From assembly GCF_038051925.1 (NCBI RefSeq), contig NZ_CP150634.1, positions 2,108,001 to 2,172,000 of the forward strand: 64,000 bases of DNA, written 5' to 3'. The translations under genes were made by a program, and so were the position numbers. Positions 1-9,232 of the stretch are shown here, piece by piece. Source of the DNA: Methylotuvimicrobium sp. KM2. GTDB lineage: Bacteria; Pseudomonadota; Gammaproteobacteria; Methylococcales; Methylomonadaceae. How positions within the stretch are numbered: position 1 is the first letter of the stretch; every line of letters begins with the position of its first letter. The notes under the pieces were generated by a model. The model saw nothing but the letters and a program-made list of their open reading frames with translations, did not search any database and was not told where the DNA came from.

Positions 1-2403
1 ATATTTAACGGCGTTCGAAATCAAATTGATCAATATTTGGCGTAAGCGTTTTTCATCGGTTCGAATGGTTTTCGGTAAAGGTGTCAACTGTTCGTGCACG
101 AATCGAATACCTTTGGTAGTAGACTGAACCTTAAACATATTGACGATTTGATCGAGCATCGCGATAAAGTCGACATCGTTCTTAGAGATTTGTAGCCGGC
201 CGGCTTCTATTCTGGAAATATCCAAGAGGCCTTCGATAATGTCCGCCAAATGTTCGCTGCTGCGTCGAATGACCGACAATGCGTCTCTCCGGTTATCGGG
301 GATGGCTTGATCTTTCTCCAGTAGTTGAGCATAGCCGAGTATCGCATTGAGCGGAGACCTCAATTCGTGGCTAATACCGGTCAGATAACGGCTCTTTGCT
401 TGATTCGCGGCTTCCGCCACCTCTTTCGCTTGCTGCAGCTTAAGATCGGTCATTTGATGGGCCTCGATTTCAGCAATCAACAGATCGGTTTGATTGCGGG
501 ATTCCTCCAGAGCCAGTTTTCTACTTTCATGAAGCAGGGAAAACATCCACGATACGACGCCTGAAATAATCAACAAGATGAAGAAAATATTGATTAGGGC
601 ATTGGTGATCACGGCTTTATCGATAGTTTCGTCCGACGTGATCTGGAAATAAATCAGCGCAAGCAAGGAGGACATCAAAATGCCGGTAAGTACAAACAAG
701 CCGAAAAAGTTTCCTAACCTAGCCGTGACGATTCCGCTCCAAGCGTCCGGCATGATTTTGTTCAATGCCGAGGAAATTTGATCCGCCATGCCGGCATTGG
801 TTTTACACATATCGTGACACCGGCTGTCGAGCGAGCAGCATAGCGAGCAGATTGCTCCGGCATAGGCCGGACAGAGCGACATATCTTCCGGCTCGAAGTG
901 ATGTTCGCAAATACAACAAACCTGGTCGGGATTTTTGCCGGCATTCTCCGGATCCCTGGCGATGTAATAACGTCCATTCGTCAACCAAGCAATCAAGGGC
1001 GTACAAAAAAAAGTAAGGGCTAATGTGAGATAAGGCGACATGGCCTGAAAGTTAATACCAAATAAGCCGCTATAAGCGATCAAACCAATCAAAGAGTCCG
1101 TCAGCATAGAACCGATACCGACCGGGTTGATATCGTATAAATGAGCCCTTTTGAATTCCATTTTTCGGGGCCTTAGGCCAAGAGGGAGATTGATAGTCAA
1201 ATCGGCTGCCAATGAACCGACCCAAGCAATTGCGATGATTGCAAACAAGCCAAGAATTTCTTTAAGGGCATGATAAATTCCTAGTTCCATCAACATCAGT
1301 GCGATGACGACGTTGAAAACCAACCAAACCACGCGTCCGGGATGATTTTGAGTCGTTCTGGAAAAAAAATTAGACCATGCGATGGACCCGGCATAGGCAT
1401 TCGTCACATTGATTTTCAGTTGCGAGAATATGACAAAGATGCCGGTCAATAACAGCGGCAGTTCCGGGGATGAGGTCAAATAGCCGAATGCGGTCAGATA
1501 CATGTGATTCGGGTCCGAAGCTTGCTCAAAGCCGATGCCGTGCTCGATAGCCAAAACGGCAAGAAACGATCCGATGAGGATCTTAGCCATTCCGGGGAAA
1601 ATCCAGCCGGGGCCGGCGGAAATCAAAGCGGCCCACCAGGTAAGCTTGTTTCGGTTGCTTTTTTCGGGCAGAAATCTGAGAAAGTCGACTTGTTCGCCGA
1701 CTTGAGCAATCAAAGAAAACGCAACGACGGATGCCGATCCGAAAGCAACTAGATCAAAGCCTTCTGTCGCCGTTTTTGGCGTATAACCCGTCCAAAGTGC
1801 AACAGCATCGTCGGATTTAAGAGCTATGCAGAACAGAGGAATGATTTGAAGCGCGATCCAAAGCGGGTGAGTCCATACTTGAAACCGGCTGATTAGCGTA
1901 ATGCCATGCGTGACTAGGGGGATCACGACCAACGAGCTAATAAGATAACCGATAGATAATGGGATGTTTAGCGTGAGCTCCAGCGCCATTGAGAGTATGG
2001 TGGCTTCCAGTGCAAAAAATATGAACGTGAACGACGCATAAATCAATGAAGTGACCGTGGATCCGATATAGCCGAATCCCGCTCCGCGGGTTAGAAGATC
2101 GATGTCCGTGCCCAGTTTGGCGGCGTGATAGCTGATCGGTAAACCGGTTAAAAAAATGATCGCACCGACGGTTAAAACGGCCGATACAGCGTTGACGAAT
2201 CCGTAGGTCAAGGTCAAGGTGCCGCCGATCGCTTCGAGCGCGAGAAACGAGATCCCGCCCAGCGCAGTCAACGATACTTGCCATTCGGACCATTTCCTGG
2301 ATTTTTTAGCGGTAAAGCGGAGCGCATAATCTTCGAGCGTTTGATTGGCGACCCACCGGTTGTAATTGCGCCGTACTCGAAAGATTTTTTGTTGGCCGTT
2401 CAT
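1..2403 (-). CDS. NCS1-type permease fused to a sensor histidine kinase (3' end outside window)
   Basis: The frame is open for 801 codons from the ATG at 2403 to the left edge, so the C-terminus (rest of the ATPase domain, any receiver domain) is missing. Residues 1 to about 490 are a polytopic permease resembling the NCS1 nucleobase/cytosine/allantoin family (about 12 hydrophobic segments). A cysteine-rich stretch (about 496-533, starting CCICEHHF) follows, then two more membrane segments (about 555-640), a short linker and a HisKA domain with H-box ISHELRSPLNAI (predicted phospho-acceptor His679). The window ends at the N-box of the HATPase domain (LINLISNAVKY). The logic resembles CbrA, where an SSS transporter is fused to a kinase. 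Divergent from urtABCDE-fmdAB, so it may sense a nitrogenous substrate; that role is inference. Confidence 0.85.
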   Translation of the reverse strand, partial: MNGQQKIFRVRRNYNRWVANQTLEDYALRFTAKKSRKWSEWQVSLTALGGISFLALEAIGGTLTLTYGFVNAVSAVLTVGAIIFLTGLPISYHAAKLGTDIDLLTRGAGFGYIGSTVTSLIYASFTFIFFALEATILSMALELTLNIPLSIGYLISSLVVIPLVTHGITLISRFQVWTHPLWIALQIIPLFCIALKSDDAVALWTGYTPKTATEGFDLVAFGSASVVAFSLIAQVGEQVDFLRFLPEKSNRNKLTWWAALISAGPGWIFPGMAKILIGSFLAVLAIEHGIGFEQASDPNHMYLTAFGYLTSSPELPLLLTGIFVIFSQLKINVTNAYAGSIAWSNFFSRTTQNHPGRVVWLVFNVVIALMLMELGIYHALKEILGLFAIIAIAWVGSLAADLTINLPLGLRPRKMEFKRAHLYDINPVGIGSMLTDSLIGLIAYSGLFGINFQAMSPYLTLALTFFCTPLIAWLTNGRYYIARDPENAGKNPDQVCCICEHHFEPEDMSLCPAYAGAICSLCCSLDSRCHDMCKTNAGMADQISSALNKIMPDAWSGIVTARLGNFFGLFVLTGILMSSLLALIYFQITSDETIDKAVITNALINIFFILLIISGVVSWMFSLLHESRKLALEESRNQTDLLIAEIEAHQMTDLKLQQAKEVAEAANQAKSRYLTGISHELRSPLNAILGYAQLLEKDQAIPDNRRDALSVIRRSSEHLADIIEGLLDISRIEAGRLQISKNDVDFIAMLDQIVNMFKVQSTTKGIRFVHEQLTPLPKTIRTDEKRLRQILINLISNAVKY

Positions 2404-2738
2404 GCAACAAAGCTCATGGCTTGAATCGATCAATGCCAATGGGTGTTGGGTTGCTGAAAAGTATTCCTCTCGAATTTGAGTCGTTATTTAAATAAATCGA
2501 TTTTAAATCTATTGAATTCATAACGAAATACACTAGTTGGAGTGGCTTGTTATATGTTAAAAAAATAATAATAAATCAGCATGTTATGAGGATTATGGTG
2601 AAAGGTTAACAGCTAGCTATAGAGAAGGGCATACGTCAAATGACGTAACGCGGGTGAGCATCCGCCTAATGGTTAAACGAAGCGCTTTGCCGGACACTGT
2701 CAGCGAACCAAACAAAATTTAATTTGGAGAGCTTAAAC
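2404..2738. promoter_or_regulatory. Divergent promoter region between the fusion kinase and urtA
   Basis: A 335-bp AT-rich interval between divergent genes; it must hold promoters for both. A GGAGAG ribosome binding site lies at 2726-2731, seven bases before the urtA ATG. I looked for a sigma-54 GG-N10-GC signature, expected for NtrC control, and found no convincing match. No gene seen. Confidence 0.5.
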
Positions 2739-4019
2739 ATGTGTATCTTTAATTATGAAAATGGGAGCCGGGATAATTCTCCGGTATTCAAGCGCCGGAG
2801 TTTTATTAAAACATTGATCGCTTTTCCGCTGGGTCTGATATTGGCATCTTCCTCCCTTAGTTGGGCCATCCCCTCGACAAGTGAAGTCAATACAACAGGA
2901 TTGGCTGTGACCGACGATACGGTTACGGTCGGTATTTTGCACTCTGTTACCGGTACGATGGCTATTAGCGAAACCGGATCGGTGCAAGCGGAAAAGCTGG
3001 CGATCGATCAGATTAACGCCATGGGCGGCGTACTCGGCCGCAAGATCGAATACATTCAAGAGGACGGCGCCAGCGATTGGCCGACTTTCGCCGAAAAATC
3101 GAAAAAATTATTGGTCAACGACAAAGTCGCTTCCGTGTTCGGGTGTTGGACTTCGGCCTCGCGCAAGGCCGTTTTACCTGTTTTCGAGCAATATAACGGC
3201 ATGTTGTATTACCCGACTTTCTATGAAGGGCTCGAACAATCTCCCAACGTAATCTATACCGGCCAGGAAGCGACGCAACAAATCATCGCCGGTATCGATT
3301 GGGTGGTCAAGGAAAAAGGCGCAAAAACTTTTTACTTGCTGGGTTCGGATTATATCTGGCCCCGTACCTCCAATAAGATCGCCAGAAAGCATATTGAAAA
3401 ACTGGGATTAAAAGTTGTCGGCGAAGAATATTATCCGTTAGGGCACACGCAATTCAATTCGGTGATCAATAAAATCAAGTTGAAAAAGCCGGATGTGATC
3501 TATGCCATCGTGGTTGGCGGTTCCAATGTTGCCTTCTATAAGCAGCTCAAAGCGGCCGGTATCGACTTGACTAAAGAAAAACCGCTTTTGTTGACGATTT
3601 CGGTGACCGAAGACGAAATTTTGGGTATCGGCGGTGAAAATATCGAAGGGGCTTATGCCGCGATGAAATATTTTCAAAGCCTCGATAATCCGAACAATCA
3701 AGCATTCGTGCAAGCATTCAAAGACAAATGGGGACAAGACATCGTGATAGGCGACGTCACTCAAGCAGCCTACTTGGGCCCCTGGTTATGGAAAGCTGCC
3801 GTCGAAAAAGCCGGCTCGTTCGATATCGATAAAGTTCGTGCCGCATCGCCGGGTATCGAGTTGACGACCGCACCGGAAGGCTACGTTCGCATTCATGAAA
3901 ATCATCACTTGTGGTCCAAGACTAGAGTCGGTTTAGCGCAAAAAGACGGTCAATATAAAGTTGTCTATGAAAGCGAGGAATTGATCGAACCGAACCCTTT
4001 CCCGGTAGGTTATCAATAA
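2739..4019 (+). CDS. urtA: Urea/short-chain amide ABC transporter, substrate-binding protein
   Basis: 426-residue periplasmic binding protein of the Peripla_BP_5/UrtA family that captures urea or short amides and delivers them to UrtBC. The N-terminus carries a twin-arginine-like signal (KRRSFIK, Arg19-Arg20, then a hydrophobic run ending SSLSWA), suggesting Tat export. The family-typical segment TVGILHSVTGTMAISE opens the mature protein. The ATG at 2739 is preferred over the in-frame TTG at 2724, because that TTG lies inside the ribosome binding site GGAGAG. First gene of a five-gene transporter operon followed by formamidase. In Methylophilus, a homologous transporter (FmdDEF) next to fmdAB carries short-chain amides, so the substrate here could be amide rather than urea; no urease genes are in the window. 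Confidence 0.9.
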   Translation: MCIFNYENGSRDNSPVFKRRSFIKTLIAFPLGLILASSSLSWAIPSTSEVNTTGLAVTDDTVTVGILHSVTGTMAISETGSVQAEKLAIDQINAMGGVLGRKIEYIQEDGASDWPTFAEKSKKLLVNDKVASVFGCWTSASRKAVLPVFEQYNGMLYYPTFYEGLEQSPNVIYTGQEATQQIIAGIDWVVKEKGAKTFYLLGSDYIWPRTSNKIARKHIEKLGLKVVGEEYYPLGHTQFNSVINKIKLKKPDVIYAIVVGGSNVAFYKQLKAAGIDLTKEKPLLLTISVTEDEILGIGGENIEGAYAAMKYFQSLDNPNNQAFVQAFKDKWGQDIVIGDVTQAAYLGPWLWKAAVEKAGSFDIDKVRAASPGIELTTAPEGYVRIHENHHLWSKTRVGLAQKDGQYKVVYESEELIEPNPFPVGYQ

Positions 4020-4056
4020 AACTATTGACTCCGGCACGCGCAGTCAATGTTTGAAA

Positions 4057-4085
4057 CCTCTCTCCCGGAATATGAGGGAGAGAGG
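4057..4085 (+). promoter_or_regulatory. Perfect 10-bp stem-loop in the urtA-urtB spacer
   Basis: CCTCTCTCCC (4057-4066) and GGGAGAGAGG (4076-4085) form a perfect 10-bp stem with a 9-nt loop. No T-run follows, so it is more likely an mRNA-stabilising or attenuating hairpin that keeps the binding-protein transcript in excess than a full terminator. The role is inferred from its position. Confidence 0.7.
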
Positions 4086-4126
4086 TAATTTAAAAAAGTC
4101 CGACCGTTAGCAAAGAGGATCGAGTC

Positions 4127-5053
4127 ATGTTTGAAGAATATTCAATGGTGGAACTGACAGATATTTTATTCATGCAGGGTTTTGCCGGTTTGATTTTATT
4201 TTCGGTTTTGGTGCTCATGGCATTGGGATTGGCGATCATTTTCGGTCAGATGGGTGTCATCAATATGGCCCATGGCGAATTCATGATTTTGGGCGCCTAT
4301 ACAACCTATTTAACATCCCATATTTTTGAAACCTATCTGCCGGCTTTATTTGACGGCTACTTTTTTGTGGCGATGGCTTTGGCTTTCTTAGTGTGTTTCG
4401 CGCTGGGCGTGTTGGTTGAGTGGGGTATGATCCGGTTTCTATTCAAGCGGCCTCTCGATACCTTGTTGGCGACTTGGGGGCTCAGTTTGATTCTTCAGCA
4501 ATCATACCGTACCGTTTTCGGCGCGCGAGAAGTCGGCGTGACTCTTCCGGAATGGATGATGGGGTCGTATGCCATGACCGAAACGATAGAGGTACCGATC
4601 AATGGCATCTTCGTGATGGTTTTGACTTTATTTATTGCGGCGGGCGTTTATTTTTTGATGTTCCGTTCGCTCTGGGGCAAGCAAGTACGGGCCGTCGTTC
4701 AGAACAGATCCATGGCAGGAGCGGTCGGCATCGATACGGGGAAGGTCGACCGTTACACGTTCGGTATCGGTTGCGGCATCGCCGGTATCGCGGGCAGCGC
4801 GTTCACGATGATCGGTTCGACAGGGCCGACTTCGGGTCAACTCTATATTGTCGATACCTTTCTAGTCGTCGTATTCGGCGGTGCGCAGAGCCTTATCGGC
4901 ACGATCGCCTCCGCGTTTACGATTTCACAATCGCAATCGACTTTGGAATTTTTCTTGAGCGGTTCCATGGCCAAGGTCATCACGCTTTTGATTGTGGTCG
5001 GCATACTGATGCTGCGTCCTCAAGGGTTGTTTGCGCTAAAAATTCGTCAATAA
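4127..5053 (+). CDS. urtB: Urea/amide ABC transporter permease UrtB
   Basis: 308-residue inner-membrane permease of the branched-chain amino acid (LivH-like) transporter superfamily, UrtB subgroup. Multiple hydrophobic helices are evident, with the family segments GLAIIFGQMGVINMAHGEF near residues 36-54 and MLRPQGLFAL at the C-terminus. It forms the translocation pore with UrtC. Start ATG 4127 follows a GAGGA ribosome binding site. It is separated from urtA by the 4057-4085 hairpin and from urtC by 13 bases, consistent with co-transcription. Confidence 0.92.
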   Translation: MFEEYSMVELTDILFMQGFAGLILFSVLVLMALGLAIIFGQMGVINMAHGEFMILGAYTTYLTSHIFETYLPALFDGYFFVAMALAFLVCFALGVLVEWGMIRFLFKRPLDTLLATWGLSLILQQSYRTVFGAREVGVTLPEWMMGSYAMTETIEVPINGIFVMVLTLFIAAGVYFLMFRSLWGKQVRAVVQNRSMAGAVGIDTGKVDRYTFGIGCGIAGIAGSAFTMIGSTGPTSGQLYIVDTFLVVVFGGAQSLIGTIASAFTISQSQSTLEFFLSGSMAKVITLLIVVGILMLRPQGLFALKIRQ

Positions 5054-5066
5054 GGAGGAGTTTCCT

Positions 5067-6338
5067 ATGCGGCAACGGAGCAATATTCGATTTATGTCAA
5101 GGCAGGAAGTGCTTGGCTATGTCATGTTGGCGGTCATCCTATTAGCGATTATCCCGCTGTCTTTGGATGTATTTCGATTGAATTTGATCGGTAAATATCT
5201 GACGTATGCCTTTGTCGCACTCGGCTTGGTTTTGTGTTGGGGATACGGCGGCATTTTGAGTTTGGGGCAGGGAGTATTTTTCGGCTTGGGCGGATATTGC
5301 ATGGCTATGTTTCTCAAATTGGAAGCCAGCGATCCCGAGTCGACCAAAATTCAATCCACTCCCGGCATACCCGATTTCATGGACTGGAATCAGATCACCG
5401 AATTGCCATGGTGGTGGGAGCCTTTTCGGCAACTTCCCTTTGCGTTGTCGGCGATCGTTCTATTGCCGACGCTGTTTGCATTCATCATAGGCGTGGCGAT
5501 GTTCAAGCGCCGGGTCGGCGGGGTTTATTTCGCGATCATCACTCAAGCCATCGCGGCGATCATGACCATTTTGATTATCGGCCAACAAGGCTATACGGGC
5601 GGAGTCAACGGAATTACCGATTTACGCACGTTGTTAGGTTGGGACATTCGTTCCGATTCCGCCAAAGTGATTTTGTATTATGTCTGTTCGGCCGCTCTTT
5701 TTATATGTTTGTTACTTTCGCAATTTATCCGTTATAAAAAACTGGGACGTATTCTGGTCGCGATGCGCGATCGAGAGGACAGAGTCCGGTTTTCCGGTTA
5801 CGACGTAGCCAACTTCAAAATATTCGTTTTTTGTCTGAGCGCGATGTTTTCTGCGATCGGCGGCGAGATGTTCACGCTGCAGGTCGGCTTTATGTCGCCT
5901 TCTTTCGTCGGCATCGTTCCATCGATCGAAATGGTGATTTATTGCGCGGTGGGCGGTCGGCTTTCCTTGCTTGGCGCAGTTTACGGAACTTTGTTGGTGA
6001 ATTGGGCCAAAACGATATTTTCCGAGACATTTCCCGAGCTTTGGCTGTTTGCGATGGGAGCGCTGTTCATAGCGGTCGTGATGGCATTTCCGAATGGCTT
6101 GGCCAGTCTATTCAAACGCTACATCGAGCCGAAATTGCCTGCTTGGTATAGCGGCAAAACGATAGATTCGAAAGCACCGATCATAGCGACGGATTCGCCA
6201 ATAGAGATTGCGCATGCTAATGCTTTGGGCTCCGAGGAAAATATAGGTCTCTCAAAATCTTTAGCGAAACCCGAAACGGCCGTCACGGTGGCTCCACGGA
6301 CCGATGAAAAGCTCGAAGGAGGTGTCTATGTCGACTAA
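5067..6338 (+). CDS. urtC: Urea/amide ABC transporter permease UrtC
   Basis: 423-residue second permease (LivM-like). Family hallmarks include LCWGYGGILSLGQGVFFGLGGY (residues about 57-78) and GGVNGITDL. The last 55 or so residues after the final membrane helix form a hydrophilic extension, making it longer than many UrtC proteins. The ribosome binding site AAGGAGG lies in the short gap after urtB. The 3' end overlaps the start of urtD by 11 bases, indicating translational coupling. Confidence 0.92.
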   Translation: MRQRSNIRFMSRQEVLGYVMLAVILLAIIPLSLDVFRLNLIGKYLTYAFVALGLVLCWGYGGILSLGQGVFFGLGGYCMAMFLKLEASDPESTKIQSTPGIPDFMDWNQITELPWWWEPFRQLPFALSAIVLLPTLFAFIIGVAMFKRRVGGVYFAIITQAIAAIMTILIIGQQGYTGGVNGITDLRTLLGWDIRSDSAKVILYYVCSAALFICLLLSQFIRYKKLGRILVAMRDREDRVRFSGYDVANFKIFVFCLSAMFSAIGGEMFTLQVGFMSPSFVGIVPSIEMVIYCAVGGRLSLLGAVYGTLLVNWAKTIFSETFPELWLFAMGALFIAVVMAFPNGLASLFKRYIEPKLPAWYSGKTIDSKAPIIATDSPIEIAHANALGSEENIGLSKSLAKPETAVTVAPRTDEKLEGGVYVD

Positions 6339-7077
6339 GCACGAAGATTTCGTTTTAGCCGTCGAAGGGTTGACGGTATCTTTCGACGGTTTCAAGGCGG
6401 TCAATGACTTGTCATTCTACGTCGACGAGGGGGAAATACGCGTCATCATCGGACCCAACGGCGCAGGAAAAACCACGGTACTCGATTTGATTTGCGGACG
6501 AACTCAAGCCACCTCCGGGTCGATCAAATTTCGCGGGGAAGAGTTGACGCGGATGAAAGAGCATCAAATCGTCCATCACGGTGTCGGACGAAAATTTCAG
6601 AATCCTTCGATATACGACGATTTGAGTGTGTTTGAAAATCTTGAAATTTCATATCCACGAGGACGGTCCGTGTTCGGCTCGTTAATGTTCAAGCGCGACC
6701 GAGAAGTGATCGAAGAAGTCGAAAACACAGCTGAAATCATTTTTTTGCAGAACGATCTCGATAAACCGGCCGGCTTGTTGAGCCACGGACAAAAGCAATG
6801 GCTTGAGATCGGCATGTTGTTGATTCAAAAACCGGATTTATTGATGCTGGACGAACCGGTCGCCGGCATGTCGGTTGCGGAGCGCAAAAAAACCGCCGAG
6901 CTGTTGAACCGGATTACTCAAGGACGCTCGGTAATCGTCATCGAGCACGATATGCAGTTTGTCGAAGACATCGCTCATCGGGTTACCGTTATGCACCAAG
7001 GCAAGGTGCTGTCCGAAGGTTCGATGGAGCGAGTCAAAAACGATCCCAAAGTCATCGAAGTCTATCTCGGTCATTAA
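6328..7077 (+). CDS. urtD: Urea/amide ABC transporter ATP-binding protein UrtD
   Basis: 249-residue ABC ATPase. Walker A is GPNGAGKTT (about residues 46-54), Walker B is LLMLDEP, and the signature region reads LSHGQKQWLEIGMLL, the non-canonical LSHGQ typical of UrtD. It powers transport with UrtE. The ATG at 6328 is chosen because AAGGAGG sits just upstream (6316-6322); an in-frame ATG at 6304 would extend it further into urtC without a better ribosome binding site. Confidence 0.92.
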   Translation: MSTKHEDFVLAVEGLTVSFDGFKAVNDLSFYVDEGEIRVIIGPNGAGKTTVLDLICGRTQATSGSIKFRGEELTRMKEHQIVHHGVGRKFQNPSIYDDLSVFENLEISYPRGRSVFGSLMFKRDREVIEEVENTAEIIFLQNDLDKPAGLLSHGQKQWLEIGMLLIQKPDLLMLDEPVAGMSVAERKKTAELLNRITQGRSVIVIEHDMQFVEDIAHRVTVMHQGKVLSEGSMERVKNDPKVIEVYLGH

Positions 7078-7101
7078 TCGGTCGAATCAGGAGAAAACAA
7101 A

Positions 7102-7791
7102 ATGCTGAGCGTTAAAGATTATCATGTGGCATATGGGCAAAGCGAAGTGCTGCACGGATTGAATTTCGATGTCAAGCCGAAAGAAATCGTAGCCGTGATG
7201 GGGCGCAACGGCATGGGCAAGTCTACATTGATGAAATCGTTGATCGGAATGATCCCTACCGCAAAGGGCGAGGTTCAACTTGACGACGTCGACTTGACGT
7301 TACTCAAAAGCCATCAGCGGGTTTCTAAAGGTCTGGGTTTCGTACCGCAAGGGCGAATGATTTTTTCGACGATGACGGTCAAAGAAAATATTGAAACCGG
7401 TTTGACTAGTACCGGGGAAAAGATCGTTCCTAACGATCTCTACGAGTTATTTCCGGTCCTCGAAGAGATGCGAAATCGCCGAGGTGGAAATTTATCCGGA
7501 GGACAGCAGCAGCAATTGGCAATCGCCAGGGCATTGGCCAGCAAGCCGAAGTTATTGCTGTTGGATGAACCGACCGAAGGCATTCAACCTTCGATCATTC
7601 GCGAAATGGCTCGGACGTTAAAAAAAATAAGGGATACGCGCGGTTTATCGATTGTCGTGTCGGAGCAAGTGTTGAGTTTTGCGCTTGAAATCGCCGACCG
7701 CATCATCGTCCTCGAAAAGGGGGAAATCGTTCATCAGGAAGAGCGGGCAACGCTCAATGAAGCCAAGGTGGCGGCTTATTTATCGGTATGA
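7102..7791 (+). CDS. urtE: Urea/amide ABC transporter ATP-binding protein UrtE
   Basis: 229-residue second ABC ATPase with Walker A GRNGMGKST, signature LSGGQQQQLAIARAL and Walker B LLLLDEPTEG. The tail EIVHQEERATLNEAKVAAYLSV matches UrtE/LivF-type proteins. The ribosome binding site AGGAG lies seven bases before ATG 7102. It completes the urtABCDE set; the 200-bp gap that follows holds an inverted-repeat element before fmdA. Confidence 0.92.
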   Translation: MLSVKDYHVAYGQSEVLHGLNFDVKPKEIVAVMGRNGMGKSTLMKSLIGMIPTAKGEVQLDDVDLTLLKSHQRVSKGLGFVPQGRMIFSTMTVKENIETGLTSTGEKIVPNDLYELFPVLEEMRNRRGGNLSGGQQQQLAIARALASKPKLLLLDEPTEGIQPSIIREMARTLKKIRDTRGLSIVVSEQVLSFALEIADRIIVLEKGEIVHQEERATLNEAKVAAYLSV

Positions 7792-7827
7792 GTATTGTAA
7801 CTATTCAGTATAAGTTATTTATGAGAA

Positions 7828-7927
7828 GGTGTCAGGCATTGATTTATAAGGCTGTCTGCAACAGGACGTTGCAGTCAGAGCTTACAGGGATGTATTCACG
7901 CGTCCTTAGAAATCAATGCCTGACACC
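7828..7927. repeat. MITE-like element with 18-bp perfect terminal inverted repeats
   Basis: GGTGTCAGGCATTGATTT (7828-7845) and its exact reverse complement (7910-7927) bound a 100-bp element between urtE and fmdA. The interior contains ATGTATTCACGCGTCCTT, which resembles the core of the R1 dispersed repeat, so it may have captured or been inserted beside an R1 fragment. No other copy was noticed in the window. Confidence 0.8.
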
Positions 7928-7992
7928 AACCTACCGCATGCGCTGAATAATTACTGAGTATTAATCATTAAAACTTTGTCAGGAGAAAGGCT

Positions 7993-9222
7993 ATGGCTGA
8001 AACCATTATCAAAATCGATTTAAGTAAATCACCTTATGAAAACGACATGATACATAACCGCTGGCACCCGGACATACCGATGGTGGCGATGGTTAAGCCG
8101 GGTGACGATTTCATCATCGAATCCTACGATTGGACCGGCGGACAAATTCACAACAACGACAGTGCCGATGATGTGCGCGACGTCGATTTGTCGAAAGTGC
8201 ATTTTTTGTCCGGGCCGGTCGGTGTGGAAGGTGCGGAGCCCGGGGACTTACTGGTCGTCGACATTCTCGATATCGGGGCATTTGAAAACAGTCAGTGGGG
8301 GTTTAACGGTTTTTTTTCAAAAAAGAACGGCGGCGGCTTTTTGACCGAACATTTTCCCGAGGCGCAAAAATCGATTTGGGATTTCAACGGTATGTTTACC
8401 AAGTCTCGTCATGTTCCCGGCGTCGAGTTTGCCGGCTTGATTCATCCCGGATTGATCGGCACACTGCCGTCTAAAGAAATGTTGGATGAATGGAATACGC
8501 GGGAAAAAGCCCTTTACGACACGGAGCCGGACCGGGTTCCGCCCTTGGCGACACTGCCTTATGCCGATACGGCTCATATGGGACGTATGAGCGGCGATGC
8601 TGGAAAGGCGGCAGCGGCCGAAGCTGCGCGAACGGTGCCACCGCGCGAGCATGGCGGAAACTGCGATATTAAAGATTTATCTCGGGGTTCGACGGTCTAC
8701 TTTCCGGTTTATGTGAAGAATGCCGGTCTAAGCTTGGGAGACTTGCATTTTAGTCAAGGCGACGGCGAAATCACATTTTGCGGTGCGATAGAAATGGCCG
8801 GTTGGACGCATCTGCGTGTCAGTTTGATCAAAGACGGTATGAAAAAATATGGAATCAAAAACCCGATTTTCAAGCCGAGTCCGATCAAACCCCAGTATGA
8901 CGACTATTTAATCTTCGAAGGCATTTCGGTCGACGAGTCCGGCAAGCAACATTATCTCGATGTGCATATCGCTTATCGTCAGGCTTGTTTGAATGCGATC
9001 GAATATTTGACAAAATTCGGTTATTCGAAAGCCCAAGCTTATGCCATTTTAGGTACCGCGCCGGTCCAAGGGCACATCAGCGGCGTCGTGGATATTCCGA
9101 ATGCCTGCGCGACGCTTTGGTTGCCGACCGATATCTTCGAATTCAACGTCAAGCCGAATTCGGAAGAGCCGAAAAAGGAGTTGTCCGGCGATGTCGACGT
9201 GCCGTTGTCACCCGATCTGTAA
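7993..9222 (+). CDS. fmdA: Formamidase/acetamidase family amidohydrolase
   Basis: 409-residue FmdA_AmdA-family enzyme that hydrolyses formamide (or short amides) to formate and ammonia in the cytoplasm. Length and conserved blocks (NRWHPDIPMVAMVKPGDDF; SGPVGVEGAEPGDLLVVDI; HPGLIGTLPS; GGNCDIKDLSRGSTVYFPV; LHFSQGDGEITFCGAIEM) match formamidases such as that of Methylophilus methylotrophus. An AGGAG ribosome binding site precedes ATG 7993. Position between the transporter and fmdB supports amide utilisation; the formate formed could enter methanotroph formate oxidation (inference). Confidence 0.93.
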   Translation: MAETIIKIDLSKSPYENDMIHNRWHPDIPMVAMVKPGDDFIIESYDWTGGQIHNNDSADDVRDVDLSKVHFLSGPVGVEGAEPGDLLVVDILDIGAFENSQWGFNGFFSKKNGGGFLTEHFPEAQKSIWDFNGMFTKSRHVPGVEFAGLIHPGLIGTLPSKEMLDEWNTREKALYDTEPDRVPPLATLPYADTAHMGRMSGDAGKAAAAEAARTVPPREHGGNCDIKDLSRGSTVYFPVYVKNAGLSLGDLHFSQGDGEITFCGAIEMAGWTHLRVSLIKDGMKKYGIKNPIFKPSPIKPQYDDYLIFEGISVDESGKQHYLDVHIAYRQACLNAIEYLTKFGYSKAQAYAILGTAPVQGHISGVVDIPNACATLWLPTDIFEFNVKPNSEEPKKELSGDVDVPLSPDL

Positions 9223-9232
9223 TATACTCATC

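Noticed and set aside
2404..2738. Sigma-54 promoter for urtA
   Set aside because: No GG-N10-GC with adequate flanks found; nearest candidates have spacing of 10, 11 or 13 instead of 12 between the GG and GC doublets.
4420..5145. 241-codon frame inside urtB
   Set aside because: Arg-rich alternate frame within a conserved permease gene.
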